Both the position numbers and the translations under genes were made by a program. Positions 33,648-44,865 of a DNA stretch of 64,000 bases are shown one piece after another (position 1 is the first letter of the stretch; each line of letters opens with the position of its first letter). The stretch is from Hyaloperonospora brassicae (Eukaryota > Oomycota > Peronosporomycetes > Peronosporales > Peronosporaceae). The notes below the pieces were generated by a model. That model was given only the letters and a program-made list of their open reading frames with translations, did not search any database and had not been told where the DNA came from. The DNA is taken from the NCBI GenBank assembly GCA_947650285.1, contig CANTFL010001475.1, forward strand, positions 1-64,000, written 5' to 3'.

Positions 33648-35159
33648 TCACAATGGAGCGAGGGCTGGCGCACCCATGAAAGCAAACTCGCTGGACGGAC
33701 GTCTGGTGGTCTTCGCAAGACAGTCTTGGGGCCGGTAGTCGTAGGCACCTCCGCCATGGTACGTGAGATCGATGCCGTTCACCTCTTTGTCTTCGTCCAC
33801 GCGGAGCCCAATCGTGAGCTTCAACAGAAACAAAATGATCAGTGTCACCACGAACGAGTACGCCGCAGCGACACACTGCGAGATCAGTTGGTGCACAAAC
33901 AGCATGCCATGACCGTAGAAGGCGCCACCTTCGATGTTCGGGTTCACGTCCGACGTCGCGAATAGACCTGTCAAGAGACCACCGAGAACGCCAACGCAGC
34001 CGTGGATCGCAAACGAGTCGAGCGTGTCATCGTAGCGCAGGTACTTTTTCATCTGAATCGCTCCAAACCCCGTTGCAGCACCCGAGACGCCAAAGATAAT
34101 GGCAGCCCATGGGTACACGTACCCACAAGCAGGAGTAATCGACACGAGGCCGGAGATCGCGCCACTCACAGCGCCGCACGGGTCAAACTTCTTGAACATG
34201 GCAAACTCCAGTGCCACCCACGTCAAGAATCCTGCACTCGAAGCAAGGTGTGTGTTGATAGCAGCTGTTGCAGCGATACCGTCAGCAGCAGCCTGCGAAC
34301 CACCATTGAAGCCAAACCAGCCAAACCATAGCAACGTCGCGCCAATCATCACCAGTGGCACGTTGTGTGGCTTCACCGGTTCGTCGTGATTGTACCGCTT
34401 CCCAACCATCAACGCAGCAGCCAGTGCGCCAAAGCCACTCGAAACGTGGATCACAGTGCCGCCAGCAAAGTCGATCGAGCCCATTTTCGCCTCCCAACCC
34501 ATTGCCGTGACGGTCCACGAACTGTCGAGTTCCAAGGACCACATCCAATGGGCCAATGGGTCGTACACCAGTGATGTCCAGAGGAAAATGAAGAGCAGGT
34601 ACGAGCCAAACTTCATGCGGCCGACAATGCCGCCGCTCAACAGCGCGGGGCTGATCATGGCGAACTGCGTCTGGAACAACGCAAACAAAATGTGCGGAAT
34701 GCCCGTGCCGTACGTGCCACTGGGCGTCTGGCCCACGTTTTTGTACCCGACCCAGGCAAACACACCGTTGGAGCTGAAAGCGGCCGAGTAGCCGAACGCC
34801 CAAAACTGGATCGACACGAGCGCCATACTGACAAACGACATCATGATCGTGTTCGACGCCATTTCTTCGCCGGCGAGACCCGCGTAGAAAAACGCGACGC
34901 CCGGGGTCATGATCATCACGAGTGCACTTGACGCCAACATCCAGGCCGTGTTGCCCGGATCCAGGACCTGGTCGTAGTCCGCTTCGGCCTTCTCGCCGGG
35001 ACTCGCGTACCCAACGCACTTGCTCGTTGTAGGGTCCACGTACTGCGACGGGAGACACGAGACGGTCTCGCCAGCGGGACTTTGGGCAGTAGTCAGTAGG
35101 GTGCCAAATGTTACTGCAATTAGAACGGTGCACAGCACGACTCGTGCGTGCCACGTCAT
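33648..35159 (-). CDS. AMT: AMT-type ammonium transporter, copy 1
   Basis: Moves ammonium across the plasma membrane (Amt/MEP/Rh family). The frame is open to 35216, but the ATG at 35159 gives a clear signal peptide (residues 1-25) and 503 residues, so it is chosen. About 11 membrane helices follow a Cys-containing extracellular N-terminus. Landmarks are GNTAWMLASSALVMIMTPG near residue 69, the signature DFAGGTVIHVSSGFGA with D230 and H238 (equivalent to AmtB D160 and H168), and FAIHG with H386 (equivalent to H318), so the twin-His pore is intact. The C-terminal tail from about 450 is cytoplasmic. No intron. A close paralogue lies 3.6 kb upstream on the same strand; the two differ mainly at both ends. 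Confidence 0.95.
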   Translation of the reverse strand: MTWHARVVLCTVLIAVTFGTLLTTAQSPAGETVSCLPSQYVDPTTSKCVGYASPGEKAEADYDQVLDPGNTAWMLASSALVMIMTPGVAFFYAGLAGEEMASNTIMMSFVSMALVSIQFWAFGYSAAFSSNGVFAWVGYKNVGQTPSGTYGTGIPHILFALFQTQFAMISPALLSGGIVGRMKFGSYLLFIFLWTSLVYDPLAHWMWSLELDSSWTVTAMGWEAKMGSIDFAGGTVIHVSSGFGALAAALMVGKRYNHDEPVKPHNVPLVMIGATLLWFGWFGFNGGSQAAADGIAATAAINTHLASSAGFLTWVALEFAMFKKFDPCGAVSGAISGLVSITPACGYVYPWAAIIFGVSGAATGFGAIQMKKYLRYDDTLDSFAIHGCVGVLGGLLTGLFATSDVNPNIEGGAFYGHGMLFVHQLISQCVAAAYSFVVTLIILFLLKLTIGLRVDEDKEVNGIDLTYHGGGAYDYRPQDCLAKTTRRPSSEFAFMGAPALAPL

Positions 35160-38100
35160 GATTGAACACACTGTAGTGAGTGATCGAACGTTGGCGTCAG
35201 GGTCTGAATTCTTCAATGACGATCGATGGACGAGTGGTTTTGTTGTAGGGTTAGTTTCGAGGGCATGTGAGCTATTGACGGCGCTTTTTACACGGGACTT
35301 GCCTGGTCATGCTGTTGTCGGGTCGTACCATCAGAATGATCGTACGACGTATCATGATGATGGGGTGATGATGATGATGATGATGATCCGCTCGAGATTA
35401 GAGTCTATCGCGCGCCACACATTGGCAAAGCGACATGGCACTCGAGTGCGATCGAGCGATACAGATGGAAGGCCGAAGTGCCGTCATCGTTGCCAGCATT
35501 ACCTTGTGAGCAGATGGGTTGTGGGTGTTTCCAGACAAAAACGGATGGGCTGGAGACACACGAGCCGGGGAGAGGCGGCTTGTCGTTATCGCGAGTGGAC
35601 ATCCCTCGACGTGTCAGCAGTTTCATACGATGGTGGGCACGTTGCCACACCATTTAACGCATTCGGTTTCGTTGTTGACAAAACAAATGAGAGAGAGCGA
35701 GACGAAAAAGCGACACGAACGAGTGTTAATTAACGTCTGCACGGCCTTAACGGGGTCACTAGACTATGTGTCCGCCCATGAGTTCGATCATCTGTGTCAC
35801 AGCGCATCGGAGCTGACTGCATGTGAGACCCTGCAGTTAAGGACCCCCAACCACGTGCGCGGGCACAGAGTCCTACGGCTGGCGCGACACACCGGCTTCA
35901 CATAGGGTTCGGGTAGCCAGTGATCAACACTGGGAGGTGTTACACGGCAGCGTCCCGTCCCTTCAAGGAACGGAACGAGACAAATAAGTTCAGGACAATG
36001 GACTCGACAGCGAGCCACCCACACATAGAGCGCGAAGCACAAGTCCGCCTTCGGAATCAAAACGAATGCCATCGTGTACAAACCGACCGAAGTTTGCTGC
36101 AGGGATTGCCGTGACTATGCATGATCCATAGCGACCTTAACTTGTCGTGACGGCCGCGTCCAGACTGAGTTTTTTGCTGTAGCCTGCTTTCTGGCTATCG
36201 CAGTAAGGCAAAGCGGCTTTTGGCAATGATAGTGAGTAGGAAGGACAATCACAACAAGACGAGAAGGTGGCGAGCATGTTGTGCTTCGCTTCGTGGAACA
36301 ACTGGACCTTGTAGATGCTTTGCTACGGGCTCCGTATCTCTAGCTTGACCACCACTGAGAACGTGTTGATCGTTCATACCTTCAGCCTGTTCGTAAATCG
36401 CCGGGTATAGTGTGTCGTACGCGTACCAGAATATACCTCAAGCCTTCTCTCTCTCTCGCAGCATGTTCATACAATTGATGCTGTGCCACGTTCCTACCTC
36501 CGCTAACCACGCCTCTTGTCCATTTCTGCAACGTTCGAAGACGAGTCACTTTTTATCAACGCTAACAGGTTGATGATGGACATTGTGGGCGCTTCGTTGT
36601 CAGAGCATTCTCCTGGACGAAATCGAAGCACATCGTGTTCTGCCCACAGCTCATTTCTGGACATTTGTATAACGTTTCGGCATCTTCTTGCTGCGATCAT
36701 GGAAAGAATGCAATTGTACTGCAAATGCTGCTTGCGGCTGGCAAGCACCTCACTAATGACACAGAGAATCACGGTCGGACAGACTAGTCGGTCTTGTTGA
36801 TTGTACGCCGCCACTGCGTGCGATGACACACACTGACAGCAAGCGCGAGAGTACGATCAATACAACGAGGCGCGTTTGGATAGTGCAACACAAATCACGC
36901 GACCGAACCTCTGGTCGTGGACATTCCCGCAAGCAGGACTAGAATATATCCGCTCTTGACTTGACTCGTCGCATTTGCAGCAAGAAAAGTTCACTCTGAT
37001 TGCGATTGTGGTTATAGAAGTCTCCGTCTCTTCTGGTAGAAGCATGCCGCTCTTGCATTTCTCCTTCTCGTGTCATTCTTGTCCACATATACACGGTGGG
37101 TAGATCGACGAGAAAGGCGAACACCATCGAGCCAGACAGCAAATTATCGATCAAGTAAGCGTGCACGCTTGCTATTCTTTGTCGGGAAAGGCTGATCGAT
37201 GCATCAGCTAGACCTCCATTGGTCCACTCATAGGCGCAAGAGCTGTACGCTAGCGCCCTGGTCGTGCAGCGTTCGCGGCACTATTTGGCCCGTGCAACAG
37301 CAACTTGGCCATGAGATTTTCAATGTGTGTCCTCTGGCCAACTTGTTGCGGTCAGTTGTAAAGCCACGTATGACATGATGAGCACTTCAACTGTATCGCG
37401 AATGTCTGGTAGTAGATTTTGCTGTTTGCGACGACTTTTGGCTGGAAAGTAGACCATCAGATTGCTACGACTTCAAAGGATGATTTCTGTAGGTATGGCA
37501 ACATGATGCCTCATGATGCATATACCCTACCTACTATGTGTCCGGATTGGCGCACTGAATGATAGTCGAGAAAAAGTGATAATCTTCGTGCCATTCGCTG
37601 TAGCGACATGCCGTGATGAGAAACAGTGAATAGAATCGAGCTTAAAAAAGCAGAAGCCGAACATGGAGACGCTATCGAGCCGAATGTAAAAGTAGGCGAG
37701 ACATCATCTCCAACGGCGTCAAGTAAGAATGGAACACCGTCGTGGCAGCAAAGGTATAGACATCGATCGGTCTGATTTACAGTCTCAGCGGGCTTTGCAG
37801 TCGCATTTCGTTCGAATGCTCCACACTGCGCTTACTTGGCTAAATAATGTGAAGCGGGACTAGACCGATTCCATCGACCATCTGGCGCTACACGACATAA
37901 GTCCCAGCACTACAAACCATTCCTGACCTGCCGCGTCAGAAAGTATCGTCTCACCATACGCTTGCACGCGTGTCGGTAATCCTATCTTCCACTTCATTGT
38001 GCGAGTGTAGCAAGCAATCAGAATATACGCTGAGTAGAATGGCGGATCCGGAGAACGCGAATGCGGCCGAGCAGAGTACTATGTGCGAGTTACACTGCTA

Positions 38101-38769
38101 GTTTCAGAATCTCGAGAGTCATTGACTTTTGCATCCAGAAGCAAACTGGACACGCCACGACCATTCCAAGAGCACACGAAGAGGAAACTGACCAGGTACA
38201 AGAACAAGTCCGGCACACCGATGCGATTCGCAATCAAGCTGAAGCTTGCTGTCTGACCTCCGGTCGAGACAAAACACTCACGGAGGAAGTCATGGGAAGC
38301 TATGATGCTACATATCATTCCGAGGAGTCAACGTCTACATTACCAACAACAAAGACGATGTGCGTCAAACAGCGACAACGACGACCATATTGCACGCCGC
38401 CGCTTTGGTTTGCAATCGAGAGATGGTGTGCGAACAGCCACCTCTTGATCTGTCGTGTGCACACATTTATACCCGCACACCATAATCGCGCTACACCTTT
38501 TTTACACGATAAGATGAGATACAGCGACGTTCGGCTGCGTGAACGACCCACAAGAAGTGACGCTCTGCTCTACAATCGGCACAAAAGAGTCTGTAACCAA
38601 ACATGGAACATAAGCACACGGCAGAAAACTGGACGCTAGCACAGCCCCTTCATTTCCTTACTTACACACATCACTTTGCCCATGTAGTCATCCCATCACC
38701 TTTTTCTCGTGGTCATCACAAAAGCTACATGCAGCAGTGAGCTGGCAAGCCGTTCGTGACGGACTGCCT
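35160..38769. other. Spacer between the two AMT genes
   Basis: Contains a (TGA)n tract near 35356-35385 and short ORFs with no recognised domain. Two minus-strand pieces have a single hydrophobic segment each (LFLYLVSFLFVC near 38190; GSMVFAFLVDLPTVYMW near 37120) and may be relics of a membrane-protein gene. The few hundred bases upstream of 35159 should hold the promoter of AMT copy 1. Confidence 0.4.
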
Positions 38770-40290
38770 CTATGCAGTATCCTGAGAAACACTTGGTGTC
38801 ATCATAGCGGCAAAATCGCACGTCGGAGGATTCGCAGCCTTCACGGTCGGGCCAGTATGGTCTTGAGCGCTATAGTCATAGGCGAGTCCGCCGTGATACG
38901 AGATGTCAATGCCATTGACCTCCTTCTCGTCGTCCACGCGGAGCCCAACTGTGACTTTCAGCACAAAGAGGATTATGATCGTCACCACGAACGAGTACGC
39001 CGCAGCGACACACTGCGAGACCAGTTGATGTACAAACTGCATGCCATGGCCGTAGAAGGCGCCGCCTTCGATGTTCGGGTTCACGTCCGACGTCGCGAAT
39101 AGACCCGTGAGGAGTCCGCCCATCACACCGCCACAGCCGTGGATCGCAAAGGAGTCGAGCGTGTCGTCGTAGCGCAGGTACTTTTTCATCTGAATCGCTC
39201 CAAACCCCGTTGCAGCACCCGTGACGCCAAAGATAATGGCAGCCCATGGGTGGACGTACCCACAAGCAGGAGTGATCGACACGAGGCCGGAGATCGCGCC
39301 ACTCGCAGCGCCGCACGGGTCAAACTTCTTGAACATGGCAAACTCCAGTGCCACCCACGTCAAGAATCCTGCACTCGAAGCAAGGTGTGTGTTGATAGCA
39401 GCTGTTGCAGCGATACCGTCAGCAGCAGCCTGCGAACCAGCATTGAAGCCAAACCAGCCAAACCATAGCAACGTCGCGCCAATCATCACCAGTGGCACGT
39501 TGTGTGGCTTCACGGGTTCGCCGTGATTGTACCGCTTCCCGACCATCAACGCAGCAGCCAGTGCGCCAAAGCCACTCGAAACGTGGATCACAGTGCCGCC
39601 AGCAAAGTCGATCGAGCCCATTTTCGCCTCCCAACCCATTGCCGTGACGGTCCACGAACTGTCGAGTTCCAAGGACCACATCCAATGGGCCAATGGGTCG
39701 TACACCAGTGATGTCCAGAGGAAAATGAAGAGCAGGTACGAGCCAAACTTCATGCGGCCGACAATGCCGCCGCTCAACAGCGCGGGCGTGATACTGGCGA
39801 ACTGCGTCTGGTAAAACGCAAACAAAATGTGCGGAATGCCCGTGCCGTACGTCCCGCTCGGGTACTGCTGGACGCCGTTAAAAGCGGCCCAACCAAACAC
39901 ACCGTTGGAGCTAAAAGCCGCCGAGTAGCCGAACGCCCAAAATTGAATCGACACGAGCGCAATGCTGACAAACGACATCATCATTGTATTCGACGCCATG
40001 TCTTCGCCCGCGAGACCCGCGTAGAAAAACGCGACGCCCGGGGTCATGATCATCACGAGTGCACTTGCTGTCAGCATCCAGGCCGTGTTGCCCGAATCCA
40101 CGACTTGGTCGTAGTCCGACGTGGCTTTGACGCCCTGATTGGCATACTCGACGCACGTTGCAGGTGCGCTGTTCGTGTCGAGATACTGCGACGCGCGACA
40201 TGGGGCGAGTGGGTTCGAGAGCTCTTGAGCTGCGGCGCAGACGACGAGGAGCGCGAGGGCCACCGACAGTGTCTTTGTCGCGTCCTGCAT
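38770..40290 (-). CDS. AMT: AMT-type ammonium transporter, copy 2
   Basis: Paralogue of the gene at 33648-35159 with the same role. Start at 40290 gives a signal peptide (about residues 1-21, ALALLVVCAAA core) and 506 residues. The signature DFAGGTVIHVSSG and the FAIHG segment are present, so both pore histidines are intact. Differences from copy 1 are concentrated in the signal peptide, the Cys-containing N-terminal loop, the loop around GVQQYPSGTYG and the C-terminal tail, which ends in a hydrophilic segment (MMTPSVSQDTA). The middle is almost identical at the DNA level, including about 245 identical bases in a row. No intron. Different ends with a homogenised core suggest an older duplication with later gene conversion. 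Confidence 0.95.
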   Translation of the reverse strand: MQDATKTLSVALALLVVCAAAQELSNPLAPCRASQYLDTNSAPATCVEYANQGVKATSDYDQVVDSGNTAWMLTASALVMIMTPGVAFFYAGLAGEDMASNTMMMSFVSIALVSIQFWAFGYSAAFSSNGVFGWAAFNGVQQYPSGTYGTGIPHILFAFYQTQFASITPALLSGGIVGRMKFGSYLLFIFLWTSLVYDPLAHWMWSLELDSSWTVTAMGWEAKMGSIDFAGGTVIHVSSGFGALAAALMVGKRYNHGEPVKPHNVPLVMIGATLLWFGWFGFNAGSQAAADGIAATAAINTHLASSAGFLTWVALEFAMFKKFDPCGAASGAISGLVSITPACGYVHPWAAIIFGVTGAATGFGAIQMKKYLRYDDTLDSFAIHGCGGVMGGLLTGLFATSDVNPNIEGGAFYGHGMQFVHQLVSQCVAAAYSFVVTIIILFVLKVTVGLRVDDEKEVNGIDISYHGGLAYDYSAQDHTGPTVKAANPPTCDFAAMMTPSVSQDTA

Positions 40291-42293
40291 GACAAATGTC
40301 TGTCGAGATGGCTTTGGCAGAAGGGGGGACCCAAGTGTCGCGTTCAAGGAAAAAGACAGACTGACGAACGGATGGGGTTCGCTGATTCAATGAGGCCGAC
40401 AAACTGAAGCGATTGATGATGGACGGCCTGCCTGTCTGTTGGTCGGTCGGTCTGTCGGTCGGTCGGTCGGATGGTTCTGTCGGTATCTGCGACGTAGACG
40501 TGTAGAGAGCGGGCGTAACGAATGCGAGAGGGACGCGTAATGTCGAGTGGGGATCCCTCGATCGACGAACGTTCAGTGAAAAACCTCAGATTATCGGCTC
40601 ACGTCCGGACGGCTTTGGGACAGACGAAAAGGCCGTTGCATGTTATCCGCGGAGGAGCGAACATGCACCTGGACGTGCGTCTGTGTGGCCCGTTGCAGGT
40701 TCGTGAAACGACGCGACACTTCACGTGCTACTATGGAAATGGTAGCACCAGCAGCACACAGACTCGTTCGGAAGAGGCGGATGCTACGAGTACGACCGGC
40801 GTCGGTGGTGCATTTCGTGACTACGTGTAGCAACATTAAGTGATTGCTGTCGTGAAGCTTTTTGCCAGCATCGTGCGGGTGGTCGACGAGCACGCGATCC
40901 GTGTCTTCTATCACGCGAAAGGAGGACCACTAGAATGTACTGAGCTTGCTATCCAGCAGGTGGTGCCAGAGAAGAGCAAGGAGGGGAGATATCCGATGAT
41001 CCTAGCAGCATGGGTTCGGTAAAGGACGCAGTCTAAGCTGGCGACAGAGCTAGTCGTGAAGACGGCGCTCGGAAAGCCCGATAAACGCAAAGGGTTTGCA
41101 TTGAAATCCGCTCGAGACAAGAGGAATGAGAACCGCGCAAGGCATAAAGGGCTTCGCAATGACTGTGGACGTCACGTGGCGGTCACGTGATCGAGACACT
41201 CTGACTTGGCGACGAAAGGCAGGTCGACTGACAACCTGTGTTGGATTTACAAGATTGGCTAGGTGAAAAAATTTGTGCGGACACGTCAAATGTCATCAGA
41301 GGCTTGGGCAAGCGTTTTACATGCATGAATCGAGAAGTAAACGAACGACCCAAGCAAGTAGCGCAGTAGCACTAGCTCGTCCTTACAAGCCGAGCGAGCA
41401 AGTGCAGGGTTTCGCTTCCTTTTTTAGCGGTCGTCTATGAGCACTTGAAAAAGGGATGCGGCTACGATACAACGTCCACGTGCGACCAATTGCGCATATT
41501 ACGACCAGCATCTCGAACACTCGACGTGAGTGGCACGCTATCCGGTAACATATCTAAAGGTCGCAGCGTACAGCACGCTTAGCGTCGTTTCACGATATGG
41601 CAGTTGACCAGGTGTATCGAGACGCGTTGATTGACACACGAGCGTTTCGTCATGTCGACCGCTGCCTTTTTTTCGAAGAAAGGGTAAAGCTGTTGGTCTT
41701 ATTAGCTCGAAGTGGTAGACTATGTGCCTCCACGTATGCTAAGCAGCACCGACTATGCTTCCAGGTGGATGAGCTGCTGACAAAGAAACGGACGCAAGAT
41801 TCTGAGCTGAAGCTAGACTTGACTGCGCATGCGTATCGCGGCTAATGGCCTCAAGTCCTGCATACAATTATGGCAAAGAGTGTGTTCGAGGAAGACCAAC
41901 AACCCGATAGACCTGAATGCTCCACTTCTGCTGAGAAGAAAACAAACTTGGTGCTCTGGCTTGACAAGCAAGAAGGTCCATTGTCCGGAGGTCACGTCAA
42001 GCGATACAAATGCGTTTCCATTTCGACGACCTGCGATGATTGCTTTGTAGTTGCACGGACGACGACACGAAAAATTGCGTACGACGATACGACAGAGTTG
42101 TGCGCCGAATGGTCAAGCCCTTCAGTCTGCGTCCCCGTCTGTCGTGACCAATGACGCAGAGCCCCAAGTGTGTCGAGAGTTTGGTGAATTTGTATAAGTA
42201 CCTTTTACTGAGTTCTTCTGCGGTGCAAAACGGAAGGTGAATCATGGTCATCGCCGTGTTTACCTGACGTAGGAAGTGTATCAGCTATAACAC
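40291..42293. other. Region upstream of AMT copy 2, no clear gene
   Basis: A (GGTC)n tract lies at 40441-40470 within what is probably the AMT promoter region. Two ATG-started plus-strand ORFs, 41597-41845 (82 codons) and 41870-42154 (94 codons), are adjacent but show no domain. They may be exons of one unrecognised gene or chance. Confidence 0.35.
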
Positions 42294-42451
42294 GTGAGCT
42301 TCTAGGTTGCAGTGCTGAAGCTAGTTCTTGTGCACGGTATATTGAATATCGTTATCTTGAACATTGCTTGTGCACGGTGTGTTTAATACTGTTATAGTGA
42401 ATACGAACATGCACACGGACTAGCTTTAAGTACTGCAATCTAGAAGCCCAC
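42294..42451. repeat. Imperfect long hairpin with internal direct repeat
   Basis: The outer arms, about 42294-42350 and 42395-42451, are reverse complements at roughly three quarters of positions. The left arm and loop also contain a direct repeat (CTTGTGCACGGT followed by a TTGAATAT-like AT-rich part) at about 42328 and 42367. The shape resembles a MITE or a small-RNA precursor. Confidence 0.6.
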
Positions 42452-44197
42452 ATGACCTCGACCTTGGTGCTGCAATCTCCCGTTGTTCCGGCGGTCAGTG
42501 TCCTTCTGACAGCTGAACACGCATTTTCGCCAACTCGCATCGTTCCAGCTCAGGAGAAATACAGGTATGTTACGGAGTTAAGCATCATTGTTGCGTGAGG
42601 CTGTGTTCGCGTTCCCAAGACGCCGATGTGCATTGAATAGATCCAGTGGATTCACCGTACCACAGGGAGATAGACAGGTGTAAAAGGTTGCTCTACGCGT
42701 ACATGAAGCACCTTTGTATGACATTGCGCAGAGAAAGAAAGCATCACAGGGCTCACTCCGATGGTTGCTGGGTTTAGTAAATGGTGATCTCGATAACCTG
42801 GCTGATGTTCACACTCACCGGATTGTCGCCGGCACCTTACGCCATGAATCGATGTGAGTGTGGCTAACAGAACGGACCACTCCATCCAAGCGAGACAGCA
42901 ATCTGGTCTGACGATCTCCAGGCTACCGATAAGGTGCTGTGCCTCTGGGTCCTTGGCTGGACTTAGTACGCACCTAAAAACTGCAATACACACGGTACAT
43001 CCTATGTATACATTCATCTTCAGTCGAAGATGTATTTACAGTAGCAGATGAAACCATGTCCCACGTCCCATGTAAAGGACAATATCTCGTCGCACAAAGT
43101 ACGGATGCCCCAAGCTTGCCAATACCAAGGTTCAGCCTCTTCGACATTGCTATGAACAAGATTCAGCCTACATATACCGACATCGTCTCAGCATGTAGCA
43201 GGCGCTACCGCCGCCACCATCTGTAGAATGCAATCGACATTGGTGAGCGTACAGGGTTCATCAGCATCTATGAAGTAGACCGAACTTACGTCATGCGCTA
43301 GTCGGTAGCAGGATCTTGATACCCGCCCCATTAGGATCGCTTTAGCCAATAACGATAGGTTGATCAAGTCACATTTCTATTGAAATACACTGACATGGAG
43401 GGAAACAAATCTAGTTTGGTAGAGATCAGGAAGAACAATCGCCATTGACACAATCAAGATTTACAAGTTGTAGCCCCTCATCGCGGACTACTTCCTTCGC
43501 CGGTAAACCTCAACTATAAGCGACAAAGGACAAGAGGCCCACCTCATCCGCGCTGCCGATAGATGGATAAAAGTCAAACTGTCGGCAGCGCGGATGAGAT
43601 GGGCCTCTTGTCCTTTGATCGATAAAACTCAAACTGGGAGAGCCCACACTGCACACCATCGATTCGGCGGCCGTGAATTCTAGTCCGGGTAACCACACGC
43701 GGCTGCGATCATGCGATCAACTGTTTTACTTAATTCCTGTCATTTTATATTGATCAAGTAATACAAGGAGGCGTCAAACGCCCCGTGTCGGCAATTTTGG
43801 CGATGCACAGCTCGTACTCAGTCGCAGTATTGTGTAGTCTACATTCCAGATTACCACTGTTTAGAGAATATTGCAGAGTACAGTGGAGGTGGAAGCGACC
43901 ATCGAACGGACATAAAAATTGCTTATTAGCATCGTGATACCACTGTCGAAAAGATGAAAAATAGTTGTGGAGTAGGCGACCGAATACATTGCTTCATTAG
44001 TCAATGTTTATGATTAGTTAGAATCTAGGTCAACGAAATGTATTCTCTCGAGCTGTCATAGCCAACACCAACTGCCGGGATCCTGTTGTTTATCAAGTCA
44101 TCAATTTTGTACATTATCAGCGAAAAGATGGTTACGACCCTCTCGTCCCCGATCTGCGACCATCATGCGCTAATGGATATAGTGGAATAACATACCA
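42452..44197. other. Region without a recognised gene
   Basis: A minus-strand frame at 42652-43017 (LIGSLEIVRPDCCLAWMEW) and another near 43140-43330 (SVYFIDADEPCTLTNVDC) look partly protein-like but match nothing known to me. They could be remnants of one gene or of a retroelement. The strong hairpin at 43525-43616 lies here. Confidence 0.3.
43525..43616. repeat. Strong hairpin with 37-bp arms
   Basis: Arms 43525-43561 and 43580-43616 are reverse complements at 35 of 37 positions around an 18-nt loop. The loop (GATGGATAAAAGTCAAACTG) is repeated nearly exactly just outside the right arm, from 43617 (GATCGATAAAACTCAAACTG). The structure therefore looks like an inverted duplication that carried its flank along. 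Confidence 0.9.
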
Positions 44198-44268
44198 ACC
44201 CCGGTGGCCGAGTGAAAAAGAACTGGCATTAGGACCGGGAGTTACGTGTATCGATACCCGCGCGGGGG
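44198..44268 (+). other. tRNA-like relic or SINE head
   Basis: CCCCGGTGGCCGAGTGA resembles the 5' half of a Leu/Ser-type tRNA with an A box (TGGCCGAGTGA). A B-box-like GTATCGATACC lies about 40 nt later, and the segment ends in CGCGGGG, which can pair with the start. The D-arm and anticodon arm do not fold cleanly, so it is more likely a tRNA-derived SINE or a pseudogene than a working tRNA. Confidence 0.4.
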
Positions 44269-44470
44269 CGGTGCATTACACATCACCGGAGAATGGCTAA
44301 CAAAGCCGGATATAGTGGGTCGTTCGCATAGCCAAACTTACCTCAAACTCTCTCTCATAGTAGAACAACATGTGCAATCATCACGTTATGGTACGGCTAT
44401 TTCTTTGATAGGACACGCTTTTTACCAGTATACTGACAATCACTTGTATTTATTATAATACAAGGGTGCA

Positions 44471-44865
44471 TGTCTCGGGCGTCAAGTACACGTGAGCGTT
44501 GAGGAATCGAGAGAAAAAGCTGAGCCAAGGATGGTCAGAGTAGGGGTAAAGTAGAACTGTATTTAATACAGCTCATTTCTTTTCACCGACCTTTCTGTGT
44601 CGTACTTGACCTACATTACACTACAAACGTCTATGTAGGTTCTTGCTAACCACCCATTGCGCGCGTCCAACAGCGATTGGTGGTACAATTAGTCATCATC
44701 ATCGCCTTCGCCAACCAATAAGTGGAGCGGCCTTAAACATTACCCTTATCGTTACTATTCCTCCAATTTTCTATAGAGAGGTAAGGTCAATCAAAATTAT
44801 TAATAGATACAATTCACGTTGACATATTAAATATGAATGCCATGTCCCGGGCTCATCCCGTAACG
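44471..44865 (+). mobile_element. Diverged Copia-type LTR
   Basis: Shares with the LTRs at 1-242 and 8164-8605 the segments GGGTAAAGTAGAACTGT, CCATTGCGCGCGTC and AGCGATTGGTGG. It ends in CCCGTAACG. The probable start, TGTCTCGGGC, is altered and no target duplication is visible. An old solo LTR or fragment. Confidence 0.6.

Noticed and set aside
34282..35169. 295-codon ORF inside AMT copy 1 in another frame
   Set aside because: Lies fully within the transporter gene and has a His/Arg/Trp-rich shadow composition.
38061..38639. 192-codon plus-strand ORF between the AMT genes
   Set aside because: No domain, no conserved look, and the opposite strand is equally open.
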